Positions 33,302 to 46,639 of a stretch of 64,000 nucleotides of DNA are shown piece after piece; position 1 is the first letter of the stretch; the number at the start of each line of letters is the position of its first letter. Made by a program: the position numbers and the translations under genes. Below the pieces are notes generated by a model that saw only the letters and a list, made by a program, of their open reading frames with translations, did not search any database and was not told the DNA's origin. Origin of the DNA: Homalodisca vitripennis (lineage: Eukaryota > Arthropoda > Insecta > Hemiptera > Cicadellidae). The stretch covers positions 196,738,001 through 196,802,000 of the forward strand of contig NC_060207.1 of NCBI RefSeq assembly GCF_021130785.1, read 5' to 3'.

Positions 33302-36300
33302 TTACTACAAATTGCGGTGCATAGCGGTTTCATACTATTGTAAACGATTTTTCAAACAATATTATTTTAATTATTGATAGGTTTAAAGGAGTATAGATTA
33401 AATATTGTTAGTTTTTTAATAAGAATAACTCAGAAAATAACTCTTAGAGTACTGTAGCTTGGCAAGTATTCTGTTTTGTTGGGAAAATATTAAATAGAAC
33501 TTTCTTCACAACTAGCTTCACAGTGACTGTATTTATTTATTGTTGAGCATAATTGTGTTTTAGATCTCAATATAGCTATACAATGTATAAGTACGCCACA
33601 ACACATGTTATAATAGGCTTTACTAAGATTGCTTATAAAATTTTAAATCTATAGGTAATTTCATTCTCGAAATGTACTGAGGATAGATTGACAAATGACA
33701 TCATACAACGAAGGTGGCTTAATTAATTTGTCTCTGAGAATTATATACCTAAAGTAAAAAAGCTTCCCTGAAATAAATGAAAATAAATTTCTGTTTAATA
33801 AGTAGCGGTGACAAACATGTGGTCTCGCTGGGGTGGTAAAGTTTACACACAGTCTATCAATAACCAATACTGTATCCTGCGTTTGATCCTTTTGGTCAAC
33901 GGATCATTTGATTTACTTGAGAATATTACGCCATCGTTGTCCATCAAATTAAAACCGAGTGATTTATTGGATTATGGTTAACTTTAAATAATTTATGGTC
34001 GCGTATATGCCTCCAATGTATTTTTAACAGTTTTTGGTGATATTTTATAGCAAATACGTCCTTTAATAAACTTATATATAATATTGTTCAGATTATAGAG
34101 TTATTATTCACTCATATGCACACGTTTAAATATATGAGATTAAAACTTATGATAGAACACAAGCATAGCTTCGGCCTAATTTAAATATATATTTTTAATT
34201 ATACCATTAACGATAAAGATACCATTAACATGTTTGTATAAAATGACAAAATATAGTAAAATTTGACTGAGGAACGATATAAAAAATCTTATGTATCCTC
34301 ATTATTCACGTAAAAATATAATATAAAATCTTGTAATATGTGTAAATATTTTATTGGTGATTAAAAGCTATTGAATTGTTGGATTCCAGGATTATTTATT
34401 AAGTAAAATCGTATTGAAACAATTATTCATACATAATTTACTACAGCAAATCACACAATAGACAATGAAAACAGGCCACTGCTGTTTTTATTTTAATGAA
34501 AATATATAAATTGTATAGCAAAAAATCTTCTAAACGTTTTTTAAACTGAGAAAATTTAATTTAAATTAAATTTTGTATAAGTTTTCCTTTGTCACTGTAG
34601 TCACAAGAACTTATAATGTTTTGGGTTACTACCAAAAAAGCAATTTGAAGGTAATACATTTTATTTACATCACTTTATAATACAGTTATGAACTATATGT
34701 ATATGATAAAATATTTTCGATTGAGGGAAGTTATCTATGAATTTAACACACAATAATTTGAAACTAAAAATCAGTTGCACCTCTAAGAAGTGTATACATA
34801 TGGAAAGTATGCAAACAGTCTTAAACTTACTCTTGTAATTACAGTTGGGAGAGATCGTAAAGATACAACAATAAATATATATTTAATATGATTCCTTTTT
34901 AAAGATAACTCTCCTTTGGAAACGTTTACTATCAGTTTGCAATACATTTATGATACTTCTATTTCATTTATTGTTCACAAGGTATAAAGTTTGAACCCAT
35001 TAAAGCCCGGATTACAAATTAAAATGACCATGCTCTACGTAATGTCCGTACAACTTTTCCTATACGGCTGCATAAAATTTACTGTTACAGGTTTTAACAT
35101 AAAGAAATCTTTACTAAACAGTTACACTTAATACAATATACAGTGAGTTTTATGAATTAATATATTTAAATACTGGACTGAAGCAGTTGTTACAATATGT
35201 GCACAAAGAGACGTTACGTTGCTCGTAAATTATTCATTATGCATCAAAAATCTATAAACGCGGTACAGAACTCAAGCTTGCTTTATCAATGTGAATTTTA
35301 TACCTGACACTCCACTTCAGCAAAGTTTATTGAATAATTACATCAGGCCCTAACATGAATGATGCTGATTCAGTGAGGAGTCTGTGTTGTACCACTGCCA
35401 AAACTCTAATTGGGACAGAACTGTCTGATGTTTCAAACCTGTTGAACGAACCTCAAGTGCACCATGGCCAGAGATACTGATGTTGAATTTGCGTGTAAAA
35501 ATCTAATTCTTGATCGTATAATATCATTCTTATTTCACATTAAAATTTAACCGTCACGTAGTAAAATTTCAAAACTATCTTGTTTACAAATGAAGTCACT
35601 GAAATAATTAATGCTTAATTATTATAAAGTAATTAAATATAATAGATGAACTTTAACTAAGTTACATTATGAATACTAGTAGTTCTACGAGATTATAAAG
35701 TATCCCTGAGACTAATTTAAATACATTTGATTAATTTTAAGGATTGTGAATATTAAATTTTCAGATGAAAGCTTATATGGAACCTGTTTGTTACTAGTAG
35801 GATATGTTCCAGTAGTGTTGCATCTCACGTAGATTTCAAGATAGACACCTTCTCTTGCATAAACGCTTCTCATAAACTCGAATGCACAGTTACCAAATTA
35901 CTATTTACTGTCACCTAAATCAATAATTATTGATTTCGTTAAGGTTCAAAAGTCCTTATCTATAATGTGTGCTCTTATATACAACATTATTTATTTTTAG
36001 TTTAATCACTCTTGCAGAAAGCGAGATTGAGATTTCATCACCCAATCAGATGTAGTAGAGTTTTTAGACACTGGGAATAGTGGGATAGCTACAATTAATT
36101 TACAGGTATTTATATTCCTTATGAAATCACTATTTATATTCACTTAAAGTAAAGCGTGTAGAAAATCATGTTGTATTATTCTTTGTTCAAAGAAATTAAC
36201 ACGCTAGAGTTAACAAACACAACGTAACATATAAAACAATCGCTATGTTACAAAACTAAGCAATACAGTTAAAAAAAATAATTTCAAATAATGGTTATCT

Positions 36301-38234
36301 TACTTACATTATGTGCAACAGAAAACGATTGACTTTTCAACTTGCGTCAGTATTTTAAAGTGGTATTACCAAACATTTTAATGGATTGAAACAAATATTT
36401 ACATAGGAAAAATATGTACTTTTTGCCTGATATTTGTCTAAAAATTTTATTTATATGAAATTTTACACACGATTAAATAAAAAAATTAAATTGCCATGTA
36501 ATTTTGAAAATATAATTTATAAAACAAAACCATTTTAATTGTAACAGAAAGTATTTTACTTTTCCTTTTACATTTATTCTTGATAAATACCTTCAATTAT
36601 TTTCCCATTCAATACATATTGAAACTACAAAACCATTAAAATTAATCCTTAGAACTCAGGTAAGGCGTTTAATTTAAAATCCGCTTTTCCAATACACAGG
36701 ATTCAACCAATATAACGCAGACAGTGAAACAAACCGATATATAAGGTGTTTTCAGGCAGAAAATGGATTCTTTTCACACCTGTCTTTAACAACAACAAAA
36801 ACAGTTCGTTGGATTGCAATGTACCAAATCATCATAATTGTACAATTAAATGTTATTTTCCACGCACAATTATTTACTTACTTATTTAATGACTAAAAAG
36901 TGCATGCAGTACACGGTAATTCCTGTGTATTTTTTTGAAAAACATCAAGAAGTTTCTCTAAATGTACTGATAAAGTGGATTTGTTTATTTTAATTTTATG
37001 AACATCTTTATTTATGTTGTTTTCAAATTTGTAATAACGATTATTCATACTACACGTAGAAAGAGTCAAAAATAGAAGAGAAATAAAATGTGTCTTGTAT
37101 TGATAGGCTGGTCAATTAGCTAAGGTTCTTACACTCGGAAGGCTGACCAAATTTTATATCTTTGTATATTAACACATGAATTGGCGTATAAACTATATAA
37201 CTAGACTCTAACTGGATAGAGATAGATAGGAATCTCATCTTATGAATTTTTAACTACCACTTTTCGGTCGTTACAATTTATAATAGCTATCTTTGTACCA
37301 TCACAAATTTGTATATCCGCCAGTTTGAAAGTAATTGTAATAAATATAACCAACATTATTCACATTAATAACATAGTTAAAAATTGCAAAAAATATATAA
37401 TATGCAGCTGAATACACTAATATATATTTATCCTAGAAATTTGCATCTACCGGATATTAAATTTAATAGTTATATAACGTGATATCCAGGAAGAGTAAGA
37501 TACACGCTTTGGTGACATATCTTTCTAGGATTATATATTAATGTGTGACTATAGGCATATAAAACTATTAGCGGGAAAATTATAAAATGTATCTGTTGGG
37601 ATGTGTCATATAATTCATGGAAGAAACTCACAATTAATCCTAAGAAATTATTTAGTTTTTCATATAAAAAGCATTATACGTGGCATAAAACTATGGTTTC
37701 ATGATTTTTACATAAAAACATACGCAAATTAACACTTGTACAGTCCAGTGATAATCTGTAGAGGGAATGGGAAATCACTGATGTATATATAACCGTTAAA
37801 TAATATTACGCTAGTTTGTATTTAATTATTTGGGGATAAATTTTTATAAATAATAAAATTTATCGAAAATGTTGTCTTAGCCAACAAAACATTCAATCGG
37901 GTTTTCGTCAAACAAAGAAAAATAATGGTAATGTTAACTTTATAAAATACTAGTTTAATAGTTTTTTAGAAATTGTTAGTCATTTTAAGAGATAACACGT
38001 TTTTAAAATTCTGTATTTGTAAATGGTATACTGAAATGCCAGTATATAGTTGTAATAAATTTCAAAATAAATACTTGTGTGCTTCGTTGAAGGTCAGCCA
38101 ATATATAAATTTAAAAAGTTAATCAGTAGTATTTGGTGGTTATTTATTAGTTAGAGTTTAATTTGATAGAATAGTAAGAACATATTGGAAAATCTACTGC
38201 ACTGGAGAACACCTCAAATACACTATTTCAATAG
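33300..38234. other. AT-rich stretch, one weak exon-like spot
   Basis: Almost 5 kb of AT-rich DNA. At 35355-35480 a less AT-rich patch carries a 44-codon frame beginning ATGAATGATGCTGATTCAG (MNDADSVRSLCC...) after an acceptor-like ACATCAG. No homologue is recognised and no following donor is convincing. The remainder shows nothing. Confidence 0.4.
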
Positions 38235-38345
38235 CTCGCGCTCTGTGATTGATTTCCGTCAAAATAACAGTGTTATCACATCTCAACACATATGTACGTT
38301 TATCTGAAATCTCTATATAATTGAGGCACATTACAGTAATATTGC
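38235..38345 (+). repeat. Dispersed repeat family R2, copy A
   Basis: It matches 49120-49235 in the same orientation. Shared blocks are TTGATTTCCGTCAAA against TTGACTTTGTGTCAAA, GTGTTATCACATCTCAA identical in both, and GGCACATTACAG identical in both followed by an AATATTG. It is non-coding. Confidence 0.65.
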
Positions 38346-38529
38346 TTTAGGAATGTGTTATATACTAGGTCATAAGGTGTTCATTAATATTTATTAACCT
38401 AAAATAAACATTTTCACACCATTAACAATAAAAAAGAATACTTTATAGTTCCCCCTATAAATGACAAGGTATGGAATCCCATTCATTAAACTTAATTTAC
38501 CATATTTTCTCTTCCCAAATTTACTAAAA

Positions 38530-40510
38530 AATGTGCCTTCTGACGTTTTGGGTCTATAAAATCTACAACTTATTGAAGTTATAATTTTTTATTAGATTTA
38601 ATTTTGAGTAGTGAATTATAATGTGCAAAATTACTTCTTCTTTCTTTTCATTCAATTTACTTACTTCATTATCTAATTTTGTCTTTAGCTAAGGTGACGT
38701 ATTTTAGTGGTTGTCATCATCAATCAATAATCATCTATACAATAATCAAGTATACAAAAATATATATAATAAGTATACAATCAAATATACAAAAATCAAG
38801 TATACAATAATCATCATAATAATTAATTCTAGGATTGTAGGTGTTGTGTCATCTACTTTTTTATAATCAATGTAATATAATATAACACAGCAATAAGAAA
38901 CTAAATTAGAATCATACTATTTTACATCAAAATATGTTTAAACCAATGTTAGTTGGGGGTAAACTATGAATGTACAATAGTCCAATTAATTTGAGATTCC
39001 TAAAAAGCTGACTATAGCTGAAAATATTATAATGGGCTTCATTTTGGCCTAAGGTCAGGATTTACAAAGGACTTAGACAAACATAATATAAAGTTTAAGG
39101 CTTCTCATACCTTCAGACTGTCAAAGCGTAAAGGAACGTTGTGATCTCGCAAAGTTGTCAGATCCCTTTATCAAAAGTGAAACAGTTTATATTAGACAGA
39201 TGCTTACAAGGAATCTGGGAAATATATTTATTTAAGACATTATTTTGGACAGCTCCTTTGCAGCAAGTAAGTCATTACTAGATTAAATTATGTAACTCAT
39301 TTATAACAAAAAACGTTACTTGTATACATTTCTCGGAATTAAATTACTGGTAAATTAATTCGGAATATATTTTAATATCTGTTTAAAATAATAATGTTAC
39401 TCCACAAATGATTAAATTTTAATTTTACTCGTAAATATTTTTATTGTTGGTCGCTATGTTAGTTTTTGATTTATAGTTATTACTTCGTTACCTCCTAATC
39501 TATCACATTCCTATTTAACAAATAATTAAGCAATAAGCTAGGTTAATTCATTAGGATGATTAAGTAAGTCAGTTCCCATAATTTTACTTTCCTATGTGGT
39601 GCCTATTCTCCTTTATGTGATACTTCCACCTTAAAAAATGTGTACTATATTATCGTAGACTAATTTAAATGTTTAATTCCTCTTGTTAAATCGTCCGTTT
39701 AAGTTAGAATTTTAAGTTGGGGACGTACATAAATTTATCAGCCGTTATGGGTGACATACGACGATAGGAATTTGCAAAAGTAACGTTCAATGGATTTGAA
39801 CACTAAGAGTGTTAAACTGAGTTAATTTACTTCATTACACACAAAAATCTAAAAAGATTGTTATATAATACAATCCTAATGAAATGAGATACTCTCCAAG
39901 GAGAGCGCTTTAGCTTACATGGTATAAAATATATTATGGTTGTCAGTTAGCTTAGTGGTGGGAATAAAGAACAGTTTGGACATAATATTTCTTGAAATAA
40001 TTCTCAGCTTAAAACTATTACTTCTGGATTTGTAATGAAATTTACAGAATATTTAATAAGTTCCACTCGCAAATTACATCTTAATATTCATATCTGGCTG
40101 CGAATTGCTGCATAAGTCTTTCGTACTCCTTTAGTTCTTTTTAGAGAGACGCACGATCTTTGCGTAAAATGTATCCTAGTGTAATAATTAATGGTCAGAA
40201 TTACACTGTAAGAGTGATTAGCAAATAGCACATGAATAATATGCGATAGATAATCATTGCTCTAATTCTATAGACAAATCAATAATTTGTAAAATTCGTT
40301 CTTCTCATATGTATAATCCTCAATATAATCTTATTATAACCTAAATATTCTTACTGATCCAATAAAGACTATTAGACTCTTCTCAAGAAAAGACAGATTG
40401 ACTATTTTTCGGAAATTTGCAAACGTTAAATTTTACAAGGAGAGAACACTATGTTTCGAGGATTGGAAGTGATCATCTCCTTCGGGGCTCAAGAAATGTA
40501 ATACATAGGA
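38530..40510 (+). repeat. Diverged 2-kb duplicated segment, copy A
   Basis: It aligns in direct orientation with 55660-57590, about 17 kb downstream. Anchors in order are TTCATTCAATTTACTTAC (38647), GTTAGTTGGGGGTAAACT (about 38948), CAGTTTATATTAGACAG (about 39182), CTTACAAGGAAT (about 39203), ATCGTAGACTAATTTAAA (about 39651), TTGTCAGTTAGCTTAGTGGT (about 39939) and TTTCGAGGATTGGAA (about 40453). Identity looks modest and there are indels of up to about 150 bp. No coding motif was seen. It is either an old local duplication or two copies of a large non-coding element. Confidence 0.8.
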
Positions 40511-41892
40511 ATAAAATCAAAAACCGATTACGGTGAATCTGAGCTTATATGAGAAAGCACAAGAGAAAACATTGTTCTCGGCTCCCAGTAGGATTAGACA
40601 CCATTGGACATTCTCAATCTCCGGATGCCAGGCCAACAAATTTGCGGAACCGGACTTGTGTGAAAATCTATATTGAATGACATTGCTCCCGAAACTGGAA
40701 CTTAATCCGGCTAAGTATTATTATTCACTGAATCACCAAATCACATGTATATGAGCCAGTTCATTTGGAAGGAGTGCAGACAAATAGACAGACAGACATA
40801 AAAGAATATTTTAGCATTTAAAATGTTATGCTGCTCTAAAACTTTGCTAAGAATCTTTAGTATTTAAACTCCTTCATAAATCGGAAATAATTCTTACTAA
40901 TAAATGTTTCAGTAGTTTTAAACATAAAACTAGTGATGAGTTGTGTAAAAGCTCAAAGTTAACAACGAAATAAAAATACAATGGATATTGTGTGACTAGA
41001 AAAAAACAACAAATAGTTGTATTATTTTCACTGAAAGGACACAAACAGGGATGGTTGGGAAGGGTAACAGAAGAGATAAAATAATAGGATTATATAGAAC
41101 GATGCCATTCACCTACGTAGCTGTCACAGGGCAGGAGTGTTGCAAGATTCGGCTGAAGTTGCATGCTTTGAAGGGGCTCGCATTGTCGGAACGCGGCTGT
41201 ATATATACTTGCAGGTGAAATCACAGAGAATATATAAAAAATGCATACCTAGAGTCACTGGCGTTGGGGAGACTAGTTTTGGTAAAGGAATTTACATCCG
41301 TCCGGGTCCAAACGAAGTCGCCAAAATCTAAGGGGGTAACTAGAGATAACGTACACACCTTGTTTTTAAAGGGTACAAGGCGAATGATTGTAATCGATGC
41401 ACATTGAGATTAAAATAAAATACGGTCCCACAGACATTATAGCTTGAGAACTTAAATTTTATCGAGAGTGCTTAGTGTAAAGGAAAAAGAATCAGTGACA
41501 TGGCGCTGAGAAATATTTCAAAGCTGATTAGATGTGAAAAATGAGGAACGCAGTTTTGACATTTATAACCTCAGTATACCAATAGAGAGAGTAGTTTCCA
41601 TTGACTTACTCCATGACTCATATTTGTATTTTGTTAAGAATTCAGTTTAGGTAAGAATCGTTATTTTGTAAGCTACAGTTTTGACAAAAAATATTCATTA
41701 ATCTCTTTGTATATGAATAATATACGTATATATTGTTTAGTATATTTTCTCCTATCAGACATTATAGTTTACGATAACTGTACTTATTTAATTTTTTTAA
41801 GGGGGTGGGCTCTTGCTACAGATATGGTATTCTAATTTAGTACATTGAACCTTTTAATGGTGAACAACCCAAAACAATTTTAAAATGTAAAC
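40511..41892. other. Slightly GC-richer stretch, no recognised gene
   Basis: At 40560-40800 an old repeat-like sequence ends in a GACAGACAGACATAAAAG phrase. At 41040-41340 a 64-codon frame (41137-41331) lies in a GC-richer patch with no known motif. Neither can be named. Confidence 0.35.
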
Positions 41893-41965
41893 TTACCTAA
41901 CCAGGAATTGAACCCTTAATCTCAAATTATGGAGGAAGAGCCTTAATCATACTCTATGGTGAATA
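41893..41965 (-). repeat. Degraded tRNA-derived SINE fragment
   Basis: On the minus strand a B-box-like GGTTCAATTCC (41913-41903) follows an A-box-like and anticodon-arm-like stretch (TATGATTAAGGCTCTTCC). It is too degraded to fold as a tRNA gene. Confidence 0.4.
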
Positions 41966-42617
41966 TTGATTTTATTAGCATATCATAATAGGATTTACTG
42001 TAGTTAGACCTACAGAAAGTTTTATATGATATCAACTATTCTAGGTAGGACAGCAAAGCTCAAAACTTTGCTAAGAAACTACTAAGAATATACGACGGGA
42101 ATCAACAAACCACCGCAACATCGAATACATATTGCCAGCGGACGGTAAATAGTTCCAGGTCTTGTACACGAACCTTTTTACTGATTTATGATGGAAACTC
42201 TGCCATGTAAGCTTCTGAGAACGGTATAAGTCATACGAGAGTCGACATCATCACTTATAACTCCCACATTATACATTTATACAAACCTTCATAAACTTGG
42301 AATAAGTTCAATACTCTTTCAGTGTTAGAATATTTGTCTTCCCATAAATTTTTCTACTGGATCGTTATTTAGATGATTAATCACAGGATTCAAAAATCTA
42401 AACACATATTTCCATGGAGTGTATCTATCCTAATTTTCTAGACTCAACAGTGTTTTAATATTGTGTTTTAAAAATTTTTAAATATTTCTGAAGACATGAA
42501 CGCTTATTCATAGTTCTGGCCTATATAATATTGCTTTTATTGCCACTTTTAATATTTATTAATTACATTGCTTTCAATGTAGTAGGTGGAAATTAAAGAA
42601 TCGAATAAAAAATTCAC

Positions 42618-42640
42618 ACACATATATATATGTATGTAAT

Positions 42641-42692
<52 letters not shown>
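42618..42692. repeat. TA-rich compound microsatellite
   Basis: CA then TA repeats with a TGTATGTAATTA interruption. Confidence 0.95.
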
Positions 42693-42694
<2 letters not shown>

Positions 42695-45600
42695 AAAGTT
42701 ATCATCCATAGTTCGTTTCATCATTCTACTTTTTAAAGTTTCGACTCCTTTATTTTACGTTTCTATTGCCAATTAATTAAAGGGTGCATTTTATTGCACG
42801 AGTGAAACAGGGGGAACATGCTCTCCCTAAGGCAGCTTATGTTACATGGTGGTTTTATTACAGGGTAAATTGGCAGCTGTGAAAATGAGTTCGAATTAAT
42901 TCGTTACGACCATCAAGTGAGCGCAATTATTGCACATGGCCACGCCACAGTTAAAGTGCGATTACCTCCTCCCCTTGCCTGCCACCAGAAAATCAACTCT
43001 ATTAGTATCAAATTCAATATCATATTTTTGTTTGGTTTTAAGATATTTTATTATATTTACCACGTGGTAAACTATAAATATAATTAGCAAATTTTTCACT
43101 TGTGATTTACAGGATTCAACTACGACATGATTAATTCAATTAACGTATAATATGTGCAAAGTATGCTGTGATTTAGCTACCGCTTGCACTTTCTCTTATT
43201 AAAATGTACTAAGTATACATAAATGAAGCATTTAAATACAAATTAGAATAAATACAATTTTATTAAATATACGTATTGATGTTTCATTACTGGTCATAAA
43301 TGATCATTTATTTATTTTTTAAGTACGAATGAAAATGTTTGTACTATATATTACTCTAATACATTGAACCAAATAAATGAAAATAATTGTAATGAAATAA
43401 CAGCACACGCCAAAAGATAATAAATTTGTTAAATTCAGTTGAAAAAACTTGATATGTTATTCGGTACATACATACGGATCCAATCTGATTTTAGTCACAT
43501 ACACTTCAATTCATTTCATGAACACAACAGTTAAAAACTAATATTTTTCATTATATACTGAATGTGAGAAATATTTATTTGAATAGTCTGTATTCTTTAC
43601 AAAGCTAAATAATTAACTAGATTATTTTATTAAAACTATGAATCAAAAACCATTAAGTCTTTCTCGTAATTGTTCCTAAGCGAGGTGTCTGTTTCTTTAA
43701 CTCTGGTGGGAAGAAAGAAAGTAAGAAACTAAGTGGGAAATTATGTTTTATGTCAGATTAAAGTAGAGGTAAATGGGTTGACATCTGTATCCGGGTTAAT
43801 TTCTGACTAGTCTATGCCTTCCAGATGAACTTACACTGACTATAGCGAAAATCTATGGGTCATTTGTATCTCAGGAAGCCTATGGATGATCAGGCATAAA
43901 TGTCGAGATACTTGGTTAAATGGCTAGATCGATATATTTAGTCTACTGAAGATTATAAAAATATTTAAATTAGTGTGAGCACTCTTGTTAAAGGTTGTTG
44001 TTATCCTAAACATGATAGAGTACGTTGTCCCACCTGCTTTGAAAGAAATATGTTGAAACATAACTAACCACCCCTTCTTTAATAATGACATACATAAAAC
44101 AATATCCCTCCATGAACCATGAACCATGAACCTTACCTATCCCGAAAATATTATCACTCTGGAGGCAAGTAAAAGAGAAGAAATATACAACTTATATCAT
44201 TATGCACAAGTTAATGTACAGTTAATACATAATTATTTTTAAATTTTAAAATGTAGCTCTGTTTTAAATAGTAATAACATTCGTAAAAACAATTTCGATA
44301 TATAAGAAGAAAAATGGTCTATGTTGCTAAAAATATCCCTTAACCTAATTAAATAATGAAGTGATAAATATAAACATATTTACTCTCATAAAATTTTGTT
44401 TATAAAGTCACATATTATATATTCATTTACTTTAAGGTATAACTTTGTTACATATGTATTATGAAATTTCATTTTTATTTGTAGATGTTACGGTTAGGTA
44501 AAAGTAAACCACAGAACTATGCCTAATGATTCAAAATTAGTAAAAAATTATATAATTTCTTAATACAATCCGAGAAATTTCTTATAAAAAATTAAAAACA
44601 ATAACAGTCGCTTTTACATTAAATGTGCTAAATTACACTGTATAGTATTTAATTTTTCCATGAGTGTTATAATCTTTTAAACACATGTATTATCAATATT
44701 TTAACCATAAAACTGTTTCTGATAGAAATATTGGGTTAATTACCACCTTAGAATACAAATTTTTTCAAATCTGTAATACAACAACTAGTATTACAAGCGG
44801 TCAAGCGTTATCATGTGAAGCACTTCAAATTAAAAGTATTCTATCGATATAAAATATTATTTTGATTTAAATTACAGTTTTAAACACAAAAGTTCTCAAT
44901 ATAAACTAACATAGTTCAAGTAAAGGTTACTTGATTACTTTGTAAAAAATCTCTCGAATTCCAAGTTATAAAAAAGAACTTTGAAATATTTTAATGCATT
45001 TTTAAAACAAGAAAGAACTTAATAATCTACATTAATTCCCATACAAGCCACTGCCTTATTTGTGACGATTTATATTGAAACGGTACGGTGGCTTGCCAGA
45101 CCTAACGTTCAGAGGCCAGGCTCAATCAAATGGCTAAGATTGAGCTGTAGGATACAGTAAACAATTGTTATACGTAATAAAAATTATATAAGTGATTCTA
45201 CGACATATTGCGCAAACAATAATAACAGTAAATAATAATAGTAGTTTGGAACTCAGAGAGGCACAGTACACTTGATTGCCTGATGGTCTGCATACATAAC
45301 AGTTACAGTCGAATACCCAAGCAATATGGATTGGAACGTTGATAGTCACTAGAACTTATGGCAGTAAGCAGAAGCAAAGACAATAGGTGTGCTTGGCGTA
45401 CCATATGGCAGATACCGTATAATGACGTTTGGCACCATAGAAGCAGGATTGAAACACAATAGAAAACGTGCCAGTGGTTCAATTGATGTTCATCACACAG
45501 ATAAATTGCAGTTAACGACAATAATCACTATAATCGTGTAGATAATGTGGATGTACGTATTTCTTTTTAGAGATACAAAAAATGGAGTCTCTTATGTTCA

Positions 45601-46494
45601 CTACTTATATAATCCGCATTTAACTGGCTACTCAATAATATTGGTTGGAATTGCGTTGTTTTTCTGAACATTTCTCTCTACTTCTTCAGAAACAGACCAA
45701 TTTAACCACAACAAAGATTAATCCTAGTTAACGGTCTAATAAAAATAATGTTCACTAGGACTAGCAGTTGAGAAACAGCGCTTAGTCCTAATAATTGCTA
45801 ATGTCACCTTTCCACTTCTTCCGTAATGGCAGGATATTCAGGATGAAACGGGTTGGGGGTTTATAAGAAATTAGTTAACATTCACCCCAGCATCAACAAA
45901 CTAAAATATTTATTTTTTTATCAAGTTAACCTATATGGGAAATAACAACATAATACATAAGAATAAAGTATAAAAGTAATAACACTTAAATCGTATAGTC
46001 CACAGCAAAAGCCCTCGGAAGCAATTCAGTATAAACATATTATTATTGGAGTTTAAAGTTCATATTGTTTCATAAAAAGCTTATTCAAAATCAAAATGGC
46101 GTTCGTACTGACTGGGATACAACGTTTTGTATTTTTTACTAGATATTATTATAAACCTACTTTGTCCCTTTAAAATTAAATATCAATACTCAAGGAAATG
46201 ATAAAAATCATATAATCTTTGGTTTTAAAAACGAGAAACTACACTCTAAATTCATAAAGACTAAACCAGACAAATGTATTTTAATTTAGTTTAATATAAT
46301 ATTTTCCTAGTATTTATATTTCCACTTAAAACTACTTTAAATCATTAATTGGCATGAGCAGAGGTTAAGGTTTTGAAAAGTATAAAAGGTGTTAGTGAAA
46401 ATATTGGATTCAAAATAGTAGTTAATATTAAGTAATACCGAAGTAAGATATATACAAAAGTGTATATTTCTCATATATTCTCCGACAATTATTA
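42693..46494. other. AT-rich stretch without recognisable features
   Basis: Only chance-sized open frames (67 codons at 43924-44127, about 70 at 45134-45521, minus strand) without known motifs. A short tandem triplet of CATGAACCATGAAC occurs at about 44111-44133. Confidence 0.5.
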
Positions 46495-46625
46495 GCCAGA
46501 AATTGCTAAGGTCCCTGGTTTTATCACAGAAAAAAGTGAAGCTAAATCGGTATTCATTTGACCAGGACTCGAATCTCTACGTTTAATATCATAAGCAAGA
46601 ATACTAATCATTATCCTAAGTAGCA
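46495..46625 (-). repeat. Degraded tRNA-derived SINE copy
   Basis: On the minus strand the tRNA-like part (46622-46558) reads through an A-box-like GGATAATGATTAGTATTC, a CTTGCTTATGATATTAAACG anticodon-arm region and a good B box GATTCGAGTCC, then CTGGTCAAATGAATACC and an unrelated body to about 46495. The layout matches SINEs built on tRNA. Stem mismatches exclude a working tRNA. Confidence 0.5.
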
Positions 46626-46639
46626 GATTTTTTATTTCA

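Noticed and set aside
35355..35480. 44-codon frame after an acceptor-like ACATCAG as a host exon
   Set aside because: Too short, no convincing donor and no recognisable protein.
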